Below are positions 33,056-45,849 of a stretch of DNA of 64,000 nucleotides, piece by piece (position 1 is the stretch's first letter; the number at the start of each line of letters is the position of its first letter). The notes below the pieces were generated by a model. That model saw only the letters and a program-made list of their open reading frames with translations. It made no database searches and had not been told where the DNA came from. The stretch comes from Tanypteryx hageni (lineage: Eukaryota > Arthropoda > Insecta > Odonata > Petaluridae), in the NCBI GenBank assembly GCA_028673005.1, contig CM054118.1, positions 83,515,855 to 83,579,854 on the forward strand, read 5' to 3'. The position numbers and the translations under genes are program-made.

Positions 33056-33895
33056 AGAAATCTAACTCCTTAACCGTAAAGCTCAAAAATTAGAGAGAGA
33101 CACAGGAGATAAGGGGATAAAAAAATAAAGGAGGCGAAAAGTCAAAGAAAATGAAAAAAACAAAGTGACTGGTTTAAGGGGTGATACACCACGCCAGGGA
33201 CCTGAAGTCACTCACTCAATAGCGCAAGAACTAATCCTAAAGACGGAAAAATGATAAAAAAGAAGCCGGGTTTGCGAGAGATTAATCTTCGTCAGGGACC
33301 CGAAAATCGCGCTATTGCTAGAAGGATTGTGAGTCTGTACGACCGCGACAGGGACCTACTAGGCAACCACAAACAAGAGCACACGCACACACCAAGAGGT
33401 AAGGGGAAATAATGGGAAAAGAGGAAAAAGGGAGAGGAAATAAAGCTAGGTTTACGGGCAATTAAACCGCGCCAGGGACCTAGTATCGCACACGGTTGCC
33501 TGTAGGTTTGTGTGTCAGCAGGCAGCGACAGAGAGCTATCAGATGAAGCAATCACGCACACAAGCATTCAAATACATGCACACAAGTTCTCTAATATTGA
33601 GGTAAACGTACTTAATACGTATTTCGTGAGCAATGCTCTCATCAACAGTAGCTGATGTGTAATTATATTGTGTAATAATATTTATTTCCTCCCCTTTTTT
33701 AGGATTAGTGCTTGTGCGATTGAGTGAATGAATGTATGAGTGACTTCAGGTCCCTGGCGTGGAGTAACACTCTATATATCTATAAGTTTATTGTTTTCAT
33801 TTTCTCTGACTTTTCACCTCCTTTCCTTTTTCCCCCTTTTTTCCTGTCTCTAATTTTTGAACTTTACGGTTAAAGATTTAGATTTCCCATTTAGC
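33056..33895. repeat. Inverted-repeat element with internal 'CAGGGACCT' units
   Basis: The left arm (about 33,060-33,245) and right arm (about 33,700-33,880) are inverted. Shared blocks are CTTTAACCGTAAA-like, CTCAAAAATTAGAGA, GAGGTGAAAAGTC, AAAATGAAAA, CCACGCCAGGGACCTGAAGT and ACTAATCCT. The interior has further GCCAGGGACCTA-, GTCAGGGACCC- and GACAGGGACCTA-type copies at about 33,291, 33,351 and 33,471, each beside an AAAGRRRAAATRA-like purine run. A hammerhead-like motif (33,615-33,650) lies between the arms. No coding sequence is recognised. It could be a non-autonomous derivative of a Penelope-like or foldback element. Confidence 0.65.
33615..33650 (-). ncRNA. Hammerhead-like motif (degenerate)
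   Basis: On the minus strand TTGATGA (C3 lost), stem GAGC/GCTC with loop ATT, two unpaired bases, GAAA, then TACGTA. It shares GAAATACGTATT with the 28.8 kb motif. Expected inactive. Confidence 0.4.
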
Positions 33896-33899
33896 ATCT

Positions 33900-34900
33900 A
33901 TTTCACTTAAGTCTCCACCTTTACCTATCTTGAATGATTTTATTTTGATTGTAAATGACATTCAGAGCGAAATAAATTGTGCTAATCATTTCCTTCTATA
34001 ACTTATTTGTATGAAATTTGTTTTAATTCGCAACTAATGGTAATTGCCTTGGCGTAAGATACTAGACTTTATGGTGTATGTATTATAATGAGAAGGATCA
34101 AATGTCTTATTGAACAATTGAGTTTGGGTGGAAGGAATGAAGACAGACGGTGCTTTCTGCTGCGGAATTACGTTTGCGACGGTTTAGGGATTGGAGGAAA
34201 GCGAGTAGATTTGTTGATATCGAAAGGGGCTCATGTATTACTGTCACGATTCTTCTTGGATCCAATAGTAAAATAATCTATTACATACAAACCTCTAAAT
34301 ACACGATTTTAAAAACCAAAGTTACGTTTACGGATTACTTTATGTTTTGGGGATACACGTTTATGAGCGTCACCGAAATATAAAAAATTTAGTTACGACA
34401 GCATCGCGTTAAAAAATCCATTCCCGAGACTACAAAAGACTATTTTTCTCTCTCTTATAAAATTTCAAGGGAAAAAGTAACAACTATAACTTTCAAAAAA
34501 CTAAACCTGGCAAAAGTGTCATTTATAATCTATAATAAGTTATGAGCGATACAAGGTTCTTCACCCTCTCCATCTCTTTCCTTTCCGTTTCGTCGGCTCA
34601 AATTAAACAAATGACGAACCGGACGAATTAAGCAGCGGAACAGATTCCATGGGAGGGAACCTCTCCCGCGACGCGGTCCCTTCGTCCCTAATCGAACGCG
34701 ATTGACAATTACGCACCTCTCCTCCGTCTTTCGGAACGACCGTAGTGAATCTCTTATAAGCGCAGATCACTTCGGGGACCCGGGACTAATCTCCTCTTCC
34801 CTTCAATTCTAGCGTGCGAACCAATATAACCTCCTGATTTCCCGTGAACGAAAGGCTCCACATGGAACTGACACCCACGCGAGGCGGCATAAACGCTCAG
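33900..34900. other. Unassigned region
   Basis: No gene recognised. A mixed-composition segment at 34,600-34,800 is CpG-containing. Confidence 0.4.
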
Positions 34901-34904
34901 GTGC

Positions 34905-35225
34905 TCTGTTTACGGATGAAGGAGAAGTGGAGGAGTTGGGAGGGGGGAGTGAAAGAGGGTGGGCAGGGGAAAGTGAAAGAGGGAGGAGAGGGGGAAGTGA
35001 CGGAGGGAGAGGAGGGGGGAGTGAAAGAGGGTGGGGGTGGAAGAGGGGGAGGGGGAAATGAAAGAGGTAGGGAGGGGAAGTGGAAGAGGGAGGGGAGTGG
35101 GAAGTGAAATAGGTAGGGGTGGAGGAAGTGAAAGAGGGGTGGGAGTGACAGAGGGGGGAGGGGGAAGTGAAAGAGGGAGGGGAGGGGGAAGTGAAAGAGG
35201 AATGGGAGGGGGAAGGAAGGAGGGA
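34905..35225. repeat. Polypurine block of GGGGGAAGTGAAAGAGG units
   Basis: A loose ~17-27 bp unit (GGGGGAAGTGAAAGAGGG) repeats about twelve times. Open frames on both strands are compositional artefacts. Confidence 0.85.
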
Positions 35226-36719
35226 GCTCGAGTCAGTTCCGCCATGAATGAGATGCGATTGGCTTATTATGCAGGACTAATTCACAGCGATTGGGTTCTA
35301 TAGTTGAAGCGGTTGTTGTCTGAGCGCGTTGGGGCGCACTCGTCTTCAGAGGTACATCAGTGACATGTATTCTGATGTGTGGGGATTGTCACGCCTGAGT
35401 TCATAATCCCTGAAGAGTTTACATCGATATTTAACAATGGTTGGAGCAATTTAAGGGAAATATCACACATTCAAATTAAACCGTAGGGAAAGTGCAAACA
35501 TTTACAATCAATGAAGGAATAGAAGAATCGACATTGCATTCCAAATAAAAACATTAACAAAAATGTAAAATATAACATAATACATAATTTTCCCATTTTG
35601 ATTATTGACTTCATGATGACATGGTTTAATAAACAGATGAAAAATAAGAGTTAATAGCAATGTTACAAGAAACGAAAAAAATATTATAAAAGAACATCTT
35701 CAGAAAAAAACGTAATTAAAGAACCACGAAGCACCAACGGATGAATAAATATCAAATTAAGGAATACTATTACAGAAAAAGTTAATACTATTAAGTTATT
35801 CAGTGAATATTGTAAAAACTTATGGAAAAGCACAAAATATGTAAAATGTGGAATAAAACAAGCAAAGTAAGCGAATATTTAGAAAAACTATTCATAAAAT
35901 ATAATCAGTACAAACAATAAAAAGCATTTTAATAACAGAAGGTTGGTTTGGAGAGTAGCTTTGTAAGGATTCGAGAGATGGAGTATAGGGGCAGACAACG
36001 GAAGAACTTTCGAAATGTGATGTTTGAGAAAAACTACGAAAGTTAAATGGAAATATAAAAATCACAAACTTAAAACGAGTCGAAGAAAGGTGCATAATAA
36101 GGAATTAAGAGCATAGGAAACAAGTTGGGACATTCTGACATTTCAAAATTTGTGAGTGAAGGAAAATTACTAGGAAAAATATGTAAGAGAAGGAGATTAA
36201 TGTTTGCAACTTCGAGAATTCGAAGAACCTCGAAAGGAATAAAAGATCTTTATGACTGAAAAGTGTTAACATTTAACTCTGGCATTCTTACTACTTAATG
36301 ACAAGAATCGACCAATGCCATTTTCAACTAAAATAAACAACCCAAGCTGTAAAGTAATTTTTTTTACCTCCATTTTCTTTTTTACTACTTTTTTATTCGT
36401 TGTCCAGCTAAAGTCTGAAAAACAAAGCAATCAACTGACATTTCTTTTATGGTCATCCTTGGCTACGGAAGTAATTTAATCACATCACGTCCTGTCGAAT
36501 TCCTCCCGGTCACAATCGCGCAGATGAAGTTTTATGTGGGGTGAGGACGGTTAGCTTCGCTCTTTATCCGCTATTTATACAGAGATACGCGGAGTGTTTC
36601 GAGAACGATGTTACTTCCCGCATCAATCACGATGACAGTTATTAAATTAAACGAATTTTTACGGTCGGAATTATTTTCTGATATCTCCCCCGCGTGCAGC
36701 TGCCAGTTCGTGCGATACG
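35226..36719. other. Unassigned AT-rich stretch
   Basis: No gene or repeat recognised. A sequence at 35,318-35,345 (GAGCGCGTTGGGGCGCACTC) forms an imperfect palindrome. Confidence 0.4.
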
Positions 36720-37130
36720 GCGTAGATTGAATTTAAAACCTCCGGTGACTTGTTACGGCATTCCGCCGCGCGCTGACGTCACCGTAGAATACGCGAGAGC
36801 GTCCGCCTAAAGCCGTGAATATTTTAATCGGCCGGCACCTATATATTTGAACAACATTTTTTTGGACAACTCGAATCGCGAAATACGTGGACGAACTCGT
36901 AAAATATCGAGATCGCTCTCCAATAGATGCATTCGCTCGCATTGGTATGCGCGACGCGGAGGCACAAAAAAGGCGCGTCCGCATTCCGTGCCGAGGCGCC
37001 GCCGTCGCGTCGTCGCACGCTCTCAGGAGACGAACACGCACGATTCGCTTCGGGAGGCGTCCGGCAGGTGGCACCACGTTCGCGTCGTATCTGGGGAAGG
37101 AGGGAAAAAAAGGTCGGGCGCGCATAAATT
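36720..37130. other. CpG-rich patch
   Basis: Dense CpG (for example GCGCGACGCGG, CCGTCGCGTCGTCGCACGC) against an AT-rich background. Open frames run on both strands because stop codons are rare in such sequence; none has a conserved domain. It could be a CpG-rich promoter or first exon of an unidentified host gene, or a repeat. I cannot tell which. Confidence 0.45.
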
Positions 37131-37249
37131 ATCAACTTTTCCGAAATAAAAACAAAAGCTAGGGCGAGCCCGTCTGCATCCGGCGAAATGATTAAAAGGG
37201 AAAACGAAGCGAAAGAGGAAACTGAATGGCGCCGCGAAAGACTTTGGCG

Positions 37250-38050
37250 TGAAGCGCGCTGAAATGGAGAGGCAGACAGAGAGGAGATTCACGAGTCGCC
37301 TCTTAAAATGGGACGGGAACGAGAGTGTTGGTGTAAGAGAGGGAAAAGAGGACGGAACCTGTTGGGCGGAGAGAGAGATGGGAATTGAAGGAGAGATGGA
37401 ATGGAGCGAGATAGAGAGGGGCAAGGGTGCGGAACGGATGGTGGAAGGAGAAGGGAGGGATTTGGGTGGTAAGGGAGGGGTGGAGAGTGGAGTGGTCGTG
37501 ACGCAGAATCACTCGCAGAGCAATGGAAAACTCGAAGCGACGATCCAATCGATAAGGAGAACCAATATAGACAACGGGGATCCAAGTGGTCTCTGGGAGA
37601 GAGAGATGGTGAAAGAGAGATAGATGTAAAAGATTAAAGGGGGGAGAAAAGAGAAAGAGGATAGGAATAATGAGAGAAAGGAGTTAGATAAATAATTATC
37701 GGGAATAGAAACGGCCGAAGGGGATAATGAGTTCGAAATAGATAGTTCTGCAGAAAAACAAAGCATCGTCTCGAGGGATGATTAATGGATGGAGGAAAAG
37801 GTAAAGAAATAGAAAAACCTCGAGTCAAGAAAATTAATGCTGAGAAGAGGAGAACATCAGTCGTAGTTCTAATGAAGAGAGAAAGAGAGAGAGAGGGGGG
37901 GAGTAGGGAGGGAGGGGGAAAGAGAGAGGAGGGAGGTGGGAGAGAGGAGGGAGAGAGGAAGGAGAGAAAGAGGGAGAGAGGAAGGAGAGAGGGAGAGGAA
38001 GTCGAGATGCGAATGGAGGTGAGAATGGGAAAGGGAGGGAGATAAGGGTC
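37250..38050. repeat. Polypurine low-complexity block
   Basis: G+A-biased plus strand, densest at 37,870-38,045 (GAGAGAGG, GGAGGGAGG). Open frames are Arg/Glu/Gly or Ser/Leu/Pro artefacts. Confidence 0.75.
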
Positions 38051-39152
38051 GGAGGGGAAAAGTGACAGAGGGTGATTGGAGGGGAAGCAGAACGTAGGTA
38101 GTGCAGCGAGAGACATATGCTGAGGGGTTTGCTATAGCAATTGGAATAGAGATGGGAAGAGGAGGGAATGACGGAACGCGAAGGCTAAGAACGATGCAGC
38201 AGAAATACTTCGCACGCTTCTATTTCCTCCGGACATGTCCGTTGTCATTCAACGAGGAGAGCACCTCCGTTCCTCCCATGAGTCTCACTGCCCCCCACTC
38301 CCCCTCCCCTTCCCACAACCCCCCTCCCACCCTTCCTTCCGTCGACCTCAATCGTGGCCTCCTCCTATGATCACCGATAGTGGCATCTCCATCCACTTGG
38401 ATCTTTTCCCTTGACACTTTCATCAAACTCTCGATCCATCTCAACTCGCTCTTTCCCGCGTCGAACGCGCCTATATTATTATTCCCTCTGACGCTCTCCG
38501 CACACTCTCTCTCTCCCTCTGCCATCCCCATCGCTCATCTAGGCCTCCCTCTCACTACTCTTTTCCATTTGGGTTTGTTTCCTCCATTTCATATCGCTGC
38601 CAATCAGTCGACTGCATCACTGTCACTTTATCGAGGTATAATGTTATTTATCGCACCAAACGTACTAGAGACAATATATTTTCCTTATCGTTCTTTATAT
38701 CAAATTGCATTTTTTTCTTATCCAAGCCATGGTGATCCATTCTTTTCGATTTCCCCGTTTTATCATGCTGAATTATATATCACCTAACGAACGAATGAAG
38801 GAGAAGGCCATTTGCGCAATGAGGGCGTAAAAATACGCGTAGAATTTGGAAAGAGACTGTCAGTGAGATTACTAAAGATCAAAATAGAGTGAGTGATGAA
38901 AGGAGAAAGTGAGATGGAGAGAGAGATATTTGGTGACAATTATTAGACGTGAAAGGAGAGTTGAGGTCTGTCTTGAAGGAATGACTTTTAAGAAAGTGTT
39001 AGAAAGTGAGAGACGTTTGAATAGGAAAAATCATTTGGCATGAACAACACTTACCAGGGACTGAAATAGCGTTGATTGAGAGCTTGGAAGTATCCAAAAG
39101 TTAAGATATACGATGTTGGAAGCGAAAAATAACGTTTTAACGATTTTACCAT
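38051..39152. other. Unassigned region
   Basis: Pyrimidine-rich from 38,240 to 38,570, then AT-rich. No gene recognised. Confidence 0.4.
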
Positions 39153-39860
39153 CTCCATACGTAGTATAGGGGAAAGTGATGTTTTCATGAATAAAATCGA
39201 CTTCGAGATTTCAACGTAAATACACGTTTTGAGGTCCCGTGAACACGTTTTGACCATTTTCTCGACGATGTCTGTGTGTGTTTGTATGTGTATGAGATAG
39301 CTTTTTTGTGGGTGCTCTAACTCAAAAACTATTAATCAGGTCAAGCGAAATTTTATATTTAACATATTTTATGAAAGACACTAGAACTGATTAGTTTTTG
39401 GTAAATATCGATCAATCACAAGTGGGTGTTTACTCTTGTCACTTATCCGTTATTTCGAAATATTTGCTTTAATATTTGATAAATGCAAAAAGATACTAGA
39501 ATAAAGGTTGTAGGAAATTTGATTTTATACAAAATCTATTTGAAACACTTTCTCATATAATACATTGTTTAAGAGATATCTTATATTATTAGCTGCCACC
39601 ACCACGCCACCTACCGAAGACTACTGTTAACAGTTGACGCTTAGTTACATCTCCTTTTTCTTTTCTTAATTGTTGGAGCTTTGTGGTTATATCTAATATC
39701 AGAATGCTATGGTTTGAGATTATTTCTGTTCTTTGTAGTCTAAATTTTTCTCGCAGTTTTTTTAAATATTTATTATTATGTAACCTATTTGAAATTTTTA
39801 GAAATATTCCAGATATGGAAAAGTCATTTGGGGGCCACGTCAGATTTTTTATCTCTGCAG
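39153..39860 (+). repeat. Dispersed repeat, copy B, with antisense LINE endonuclease fragment
   Basis: This is the longest of three copies (see 18,473). On the minus strand, 39,589-39,906 is open and includes NHSILILDITTKLQQLRKEK. That parallels SDHSLLILDVSTKLKQIRKT in the endonuclease of the LINE at 57-60 kb, with the conserved His near the end of apurinic endonuclease domains. So the right half is a decayed antisense LINE piece. The left half has no recognised source. Confidence 0.85.
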
Positions 39861-39869
39861 ATTCGAAAA

Positions 39870-42585
39870 AAGTACAACTTGATTTTTCATTAGATCTTTC
39901 TTGCACCTAGTTCTTTAAGCCTGAATCTTAAAGTGTCGCACCACCACCGTTGTGTTAAACATTAGCGGAATTCATCTGAAGAGAAATATTAGCGGCATTC
40001 TTATCCATTACACCCTCAGGTTAATGTTTCAACATAAAATGCTAATGTTTTTTTATGGTTTTAGAAATAACCAGATATCATATACGTTCAATTTTCTGAA
40101 TTATTGCTTTAACGGCTGTCTCATTAGATTACCATGATCAATCTACCGCTCATATCTCCCTTGAAACAGCAACAAAAATAACTAAATATATGACAGCGTT
40201 AATCACTAGTTAGGGTTTGCTCGAGATGCTTACAAAAGGTTGCACATGAGAGGGAACGATTCAGCCGAGATAAGCACTTCTCGTAATGAAATTTTCAATT
40301 ATACCACGAAAGGAAGCCTAATTCATGTTTTAAGCATCTAAGTCAATAAATATGTGAAAAGACGGAGCAGTATAATAAGCGAGAATCTCATAAAAATATA
40401 AAGAAGATGGGTGAGATGGATACTGGAGTCAGAATATTCTCCGTGAGTCAACTAAAGCTAAAGCTCGACGACTGATTGTGTTGCAATGGGTTCTCTTATA
40501 TTCTATTGAAAGCTATCAAAAACACGCACTCTCTGTTGCTGTCACTTATGTACTCAGTTTTTGTTGTGTAATTCTAAGACATTATGATAAATTGAAGCAC
40601 TTTTCAATAAACCCCTTCACAGCAGGAAATGTCGAAGCAAAGGCAGTGACACATCAGTATCTAGGTCCAGGCCAAGATGTTTAGTCTCTCATTATTAAAT
40701 AGTAACTGGGAATATAGGAAAAGTTGTATACTTCTACATAAATGTTAAATGAAAATATGCAAATTTTGATAATTTAGAATTTGGAGAGATTCAACAAATA
40801 ACGCCTGCAACTGTAATCTTGTTCAACTGGGCAATTAAATTTATATATAAGACTCGATAGCTTTTTAATAGATCTCTTTAATTATCGAATCTATATTTTT
40901 AATATCCGAATCCGAATAAATTATCCATCTGACCAATCCAGGAGATCAAATTGCGTATTCACCGGAATCTCTAAACTTAGAAAATTTTCGTTAGTGAACG
41001 ATATTTACAACTATAAAGTATTGTGAAAAGCGTGAATTTAAAAAAAAATAATATTATATGCGGTGAAATTCGGAGGACCGCAAAAATAGTTTCAATTTTT
41101 ATCGGACCACAGAGAAAATTATTGGAGAACAAAAACTTCAACGATAAACAAGCAGGAGCGGTGGTTGATTGGTACAGCTAACATTGCTCATCGTGGTCGA
41201 ACACATTTAAATGAAGATATTTTCACCGTTTTTAATGCTTTGAACCATGATACAATTATTTTTGACTTATTCTCTTTAACCGCTTGCAACTTTTTCCAAA
41301 ATATAAGGGATAACATGATAATATTTAATCACCATTCATTTGATAAGTCAGCGAAGAGAACGAGACGGAGGAGTGCAGAAAAGGAGTGGCAGCAGGGCAG
41401 GAGGGAGGAGGAGGAGGGAGGAAGAGAGGAGGGGGGAGGGAGGTAGGAAGGAGAGAACGTGAGGGAGGAAGAATACGAGGCAAAGGTAAGAGGATAAATT
41501 ACATAAACGCTCGTCATGAATGCGAAACTCGAGATAGCACATTCAAAAGACTAATATTTTGGTTTGAATTAAGAGCCGAGGAAGACGAGACTGTTCCGGA
41601 GAGCTGTAGAAGGAGGTGGGAATGGAAAGGAGGAGAGGGAATTTGGATGCGGGAGAGAGAATTTGACGTTAGGAACGCAAGAGGAGAACAGGAGATAGAG
41701 AGAGAGAGAAGCTGTGGAGAAAGAGAGAGAGAGACAGAGGAGTTAGGATAGGAGTGGTGGAATAAGGGATGAAGTGTGGGCTGAACAGAGTAATCGGATT
41801 AGATCGTTTGAGGCGCGAGGGACTAAAGGTTTTCTGAACGAGATGGAACGTTGATAGAGGAGGAGGGGGAGGCGGTGTGGAAAAGGGAGTATGGGCCTGA
41901 GTGTTGGACGGATTCTGGCCACTCGGTCGGAAGAATGAAGATTTAAAAGTAAGAGAAGTATCTCGTGGGGCGTTTTCGGTAATCCGCATTATGTGCTCGA
42001 TCCTTTAGATGGAGTCGCGAGCGGCGGATCTCGGGCAGCGACGCGCAAATGCCTTTGCGACGCGACACATCCCTTCTGAACGGAATGATGAAGTCAAGCG
42101 GGCTGCAAACCAGTCGAACGCGGTGAATTCTTCCGACAAATACCTTTTCTACTTCTCCGCACTCCATCCTACCACTTTTATAGTTAAACTTCACATTCTC
42201 TCCGTAAGCTATAACGAAATATAGGTTTTTCGTTTATAGGGCATTTCATGTCAACCGGACCACTTTTCTCCCTCGATGTCATGAATATTTACCAAATTGG
42301 GATATGTTGTAGAACTACGTGGAACTGTACAGTAGGTAGAAACAGTTCTCCCCCGTAAGGCATGGTTGCCTACCAATCAGGCCTATTATTTTTAATAATT
42401 GGAGTGACGGTATACTTTTATGAGCGATAAATCAGGTAATTAATTACACAGGAAGGACAATTGACGTATTTTATAGTTTTTAATGCGCTTTCACGTCATT
42501 TAAAGCGCGTTGAGCTAACTCGTAATTTTCAAGAAGAAATTCGACTCTGAAAAATAAATTTATATTTGATCAAAACTATGACCAT
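39870..42585. other. Unassigned region with a short purine block
   Basis: AT-rich to 41,160. At 41,385-41,465 lies a GGAGGGAGGA block, with purine-biased sequence to about 41,760. No gene recognised. Confidence 0.45.
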
Positions 42586-42589
42586 TTTT

Positions 42590-43262
42590 GTTTTCATGAA
42601 AAAACCGATTTCGAGATTTCAACGGAAATACACGTTTTGAGGTCCCATGAACACGTTTTGACCATTTTCTCGATGATGTTTGTGTGTGTGTTAGTGTATG
42701 TGACAGCTTTTTTGTGGGTGTTCTAACTCAAAAACTATCAGGTCAATGAGAAATTTTATATATAACATACTTTATGACAGCCACAAGAACTGATTAATTT
42801 TTGGTAAATATCGGTCAACCACAAGTGGGTGTCTACTCTTTTCACTTATCCGTTATTTTGAGGTGTTTGCTTTAATATTTGATATATTTAGCAACATATT
42901 GCAATAAAAGTTGTAGGAAATTTAATTATCTACAATCTTCATTCGAAACATTTTGTATATAACGCATTGTTTGTGAGATATCTAAAAAAATAAATTATTT
43001 AGCTGCCACCACGCTACCTACCGACGACTATTGTTAACATTTGACGCTTAGTTATATCTTAGTAACTACTTTTTATTCTCTTATTTGTTGGAGCTTTATG
43101 GCTATATCCAATATCAGAAGGCTATGATTTCAGTTTATTTCTGTTCTAATTAATATCTCAATTCCTTAAAATATTTATTATTATGTAACCTATTTGGAAT
43201 TTTTATAAATATTGCAGATATGGAGAAAGTCATATGGTGTCCACATCAGATGTTTTTCATCA
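42590..43262 (+). repeat. Dispersed repeat, copy C
   Basis: Colinear with copies A and B, in the same orientation. The antisense NHSLLILDIA segment is visible around 43,080-43,140 but interrupted by stops. Copy C lies 2.7 kb from the end of copy B. Confidence 0.85.
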
Positions 43263-43480
43263 AACACCTCTTTAAAATAAGCTCAACATGTCCTCATTGT
43301 TACTAATAGACACCAATATGGAGGTATTTTCCGTTATATCGCTACAAGGTAATAAGTTATAAGGGAATATTGTCCCAATTTGATGAACACTCATGACATC
43401 GAGGTAGAAAAATCATCCGGTTGACATGGAATGCTCTTTATCTGATTGATTTAGTTTGCTTATTAGGGGAACAAAATACA

Positions 43481-45848
43481 AATCAGGGCATCGAACCGAA
43501 ATATTTTTCACTCCGGTTTTCGTTCCGGTTCACACAAAACAAAAAATTTCGTTTCGGTTCCGATTTCGCTCCAGCAACCACCATTTAAATGGTTCGAACC
43601 GGTTTTTTTCTGTCCGACTGAATTTTTTGGGGAAAATTTCAAGAGAATTCCAAAATAATCGTTATTATGTAATGTTATTTTTAATTTAAGCCAAATACGT
43701 CTTTACTATTGCAAGTCAAGATGACAAAAATAGATATCCGCACGTAACAACGCGAAATCGCCCTCTCCTGCCATGTAGCGAACAGTAAAACATTGCATTA
43801 ATTCCCTTCTTACATTTTTCGTTATTTAATTTCTAAACGGTTCCTCTTTCACGATTACGTCTAATACTGTTCAATGGGAATTTAAAATGTATTTTTTCCT
43901 TTTTAGCAGTTATAAAATCTATTAAATTGCATTTTATTTTTTGTTCTTTAATTTGATGTAAAATCGCTGTTATTCTTTCAGAAGTTAAAATTTATCTAAT
44001 TTTAAATTCCAATATCTCAGAATCTAATACAAACCTTTCTCATTATCAGAATCCATTTTCTCCAACAGTACTTATTCACGTACTTGAACAGGTTCAATAT
44101 TAATTCACATTTGAATATAGAATGTAATTTATAGAGAGTTGTTCAAAGAAGTACTATTTAAATATTTTTTAAATACAATAATTTAGATGTTATCATTACA
44201 AATACCATACAATATGTTTTTACATAAATTTTCTTAAGATACAAAAATGTACATATAGTAACATTTACTCCAAGCAACCAAAATTCAATCCAATTAATAA
44301 AATATCCTCCAATTTGGTATTGATTTATAGGAAGGAATAGATATATGACTTGTAGAAATAACAACGGGAAAAAGACAGCAAAGAAGAGCAGTAGGGGGAA
44401 ACTTAAGAGGAAAGAGAGGTGTAGAGAATAAGATAAGTAGACGAGTATATGAATATTTATGTAAGCACTTAAATGCACCTATATAGATAAATACTATATT
44501 AAAATTGATTCCCGTAGCCGTAATTTTGGACGAGTTGTTGCGATATTATATACATAATAGAGAAGATCTCTGCTGAGGTTCAAAACATAAAACGTTTCCA
44601 AGAAGGAGAAATTCAATGAAGTTGAAATACAACAACTGCATTTATTATGTCCGAGCCTATAATTGATTGGCATATTATATTCTTTATCTCATTCTGCTTC
44701 ATCCATATTGTCAATTGTACTCCCCTCCCTCTCCTTATTTATTCCGTCCTCATTCGCAACTCGGGGAGATTCATCAAAGACGATTAGAAAAAGTAGTTGG
44801 TTTTTTAAATGTATGCATATTAAGCAGGAGAATGATGACAACAATAGAATCCAAATATACCGGCTATCAACGACCTAAAATGATAAAATTAATAAAAACG
44901 TGAATCTTTGAAGAAATTGAGAAATAAAATCCGATGCTAAGAAAATTAATCTACAGTCTTTTATCTTTATGGTCATACAATTATCGCGCCAATATCTTAG
45001 ATATTTTAAAATAATACCCAAATTAATCTGCATATCAGGACAATGACCTTTACGTTTTTCCATGGGAAATGGAGACAAACCAGAATTTACATCGCTGTAC
45101 TAAATATCCTCTTGAAATCAAACACACGCGCACACACTTACATGGAAAGTAAATTAGAGGAGTTTCTAATGTGCGTTTTTGCAGTTGGCAAAATACTTCA
45201 CTAAAAATAACAAATTCGCATTAATCCTCAATCCCTCTTCAGGTTTAAAGAACGAATGCTAATCTGTGTTAACATTTTGTATAAGATGCACTCTATAAAT
45301 AGAAATATACTAGCCTGCAACAAAAGATAACAGAAGTAAGAATACCTCAAAGCACGACTACGGAGCAATCCTTCCTGGATAAGTTTTAGAGAAAGGATAC
45401 CAAAATATAATGTTCAGTACATATGGAGATCGGATAAAAGTTTAAGGGGGTTTAACAGGGTTCTGAGAAACCTCAGCAGGACGTTTCCTTGACCCACTCT
45501 CTATGTATTGAGATGCCCATGAAAAATCCCACCATTGAACCGACAGATATTTTCACAAAAATGCATCTCTCCAAAGGCTTAGGAGATGTATTCTGAAGAA
45601 GAGCCTTTGCTTTATATGGTGTTGAAAAGTGAGGTTTTCAAAAAAGTCTCAAATTAAAGCAAAAGGAAAAACCTTTCTTTCGCTTCCACTGTCTATGCGA
45701 ACCGAAAAAATGGAACGAAAAGAAAAACGGTATTCAGTTTCGGTTCGGGTTCAGAAAAATAGCTTTCTTTCGGTTCGGGTTCAGTTTCACTCCAGCTAAA
45801 ATAACGGTTTTTTTCGGTTTTCGGTTCGTTTCAGATTCGATTCCCGGA
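43481..45848. mobile_element. hAT-like non-autonomous element (probable)
   Basis: The left end has CAGGGCATCGAACCGAAA at 43,481 and CGGTT/AACCG-rich subterminal sequence to about 43,605, including GGTTCGAACC. The right end (45,690-45,848) is rich in TTTCGGTTCGG and finishes CGATTCCCGG, whose complement CCGGGAATCGAATCTGAAA partly mirrors the left end. Such CGGTT-rich subterminal regions are typical of hAT transposons in animals. I see no hAT transposase in the 2.1 kb between them and no clear 8-bp target duplication, so the two ends might also belong to separate copies. Confidence 0.45.
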
Positions 45849-45849
45849 T

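Noticed and set aside
35315..35350. GAGCGCGTTGGGGCGCACTCGTCTTCAG as a Penelope-type end
   Set aside because: The core box would read CTGAAGA and there is no GAAA. It is only an imperfect palindrome.
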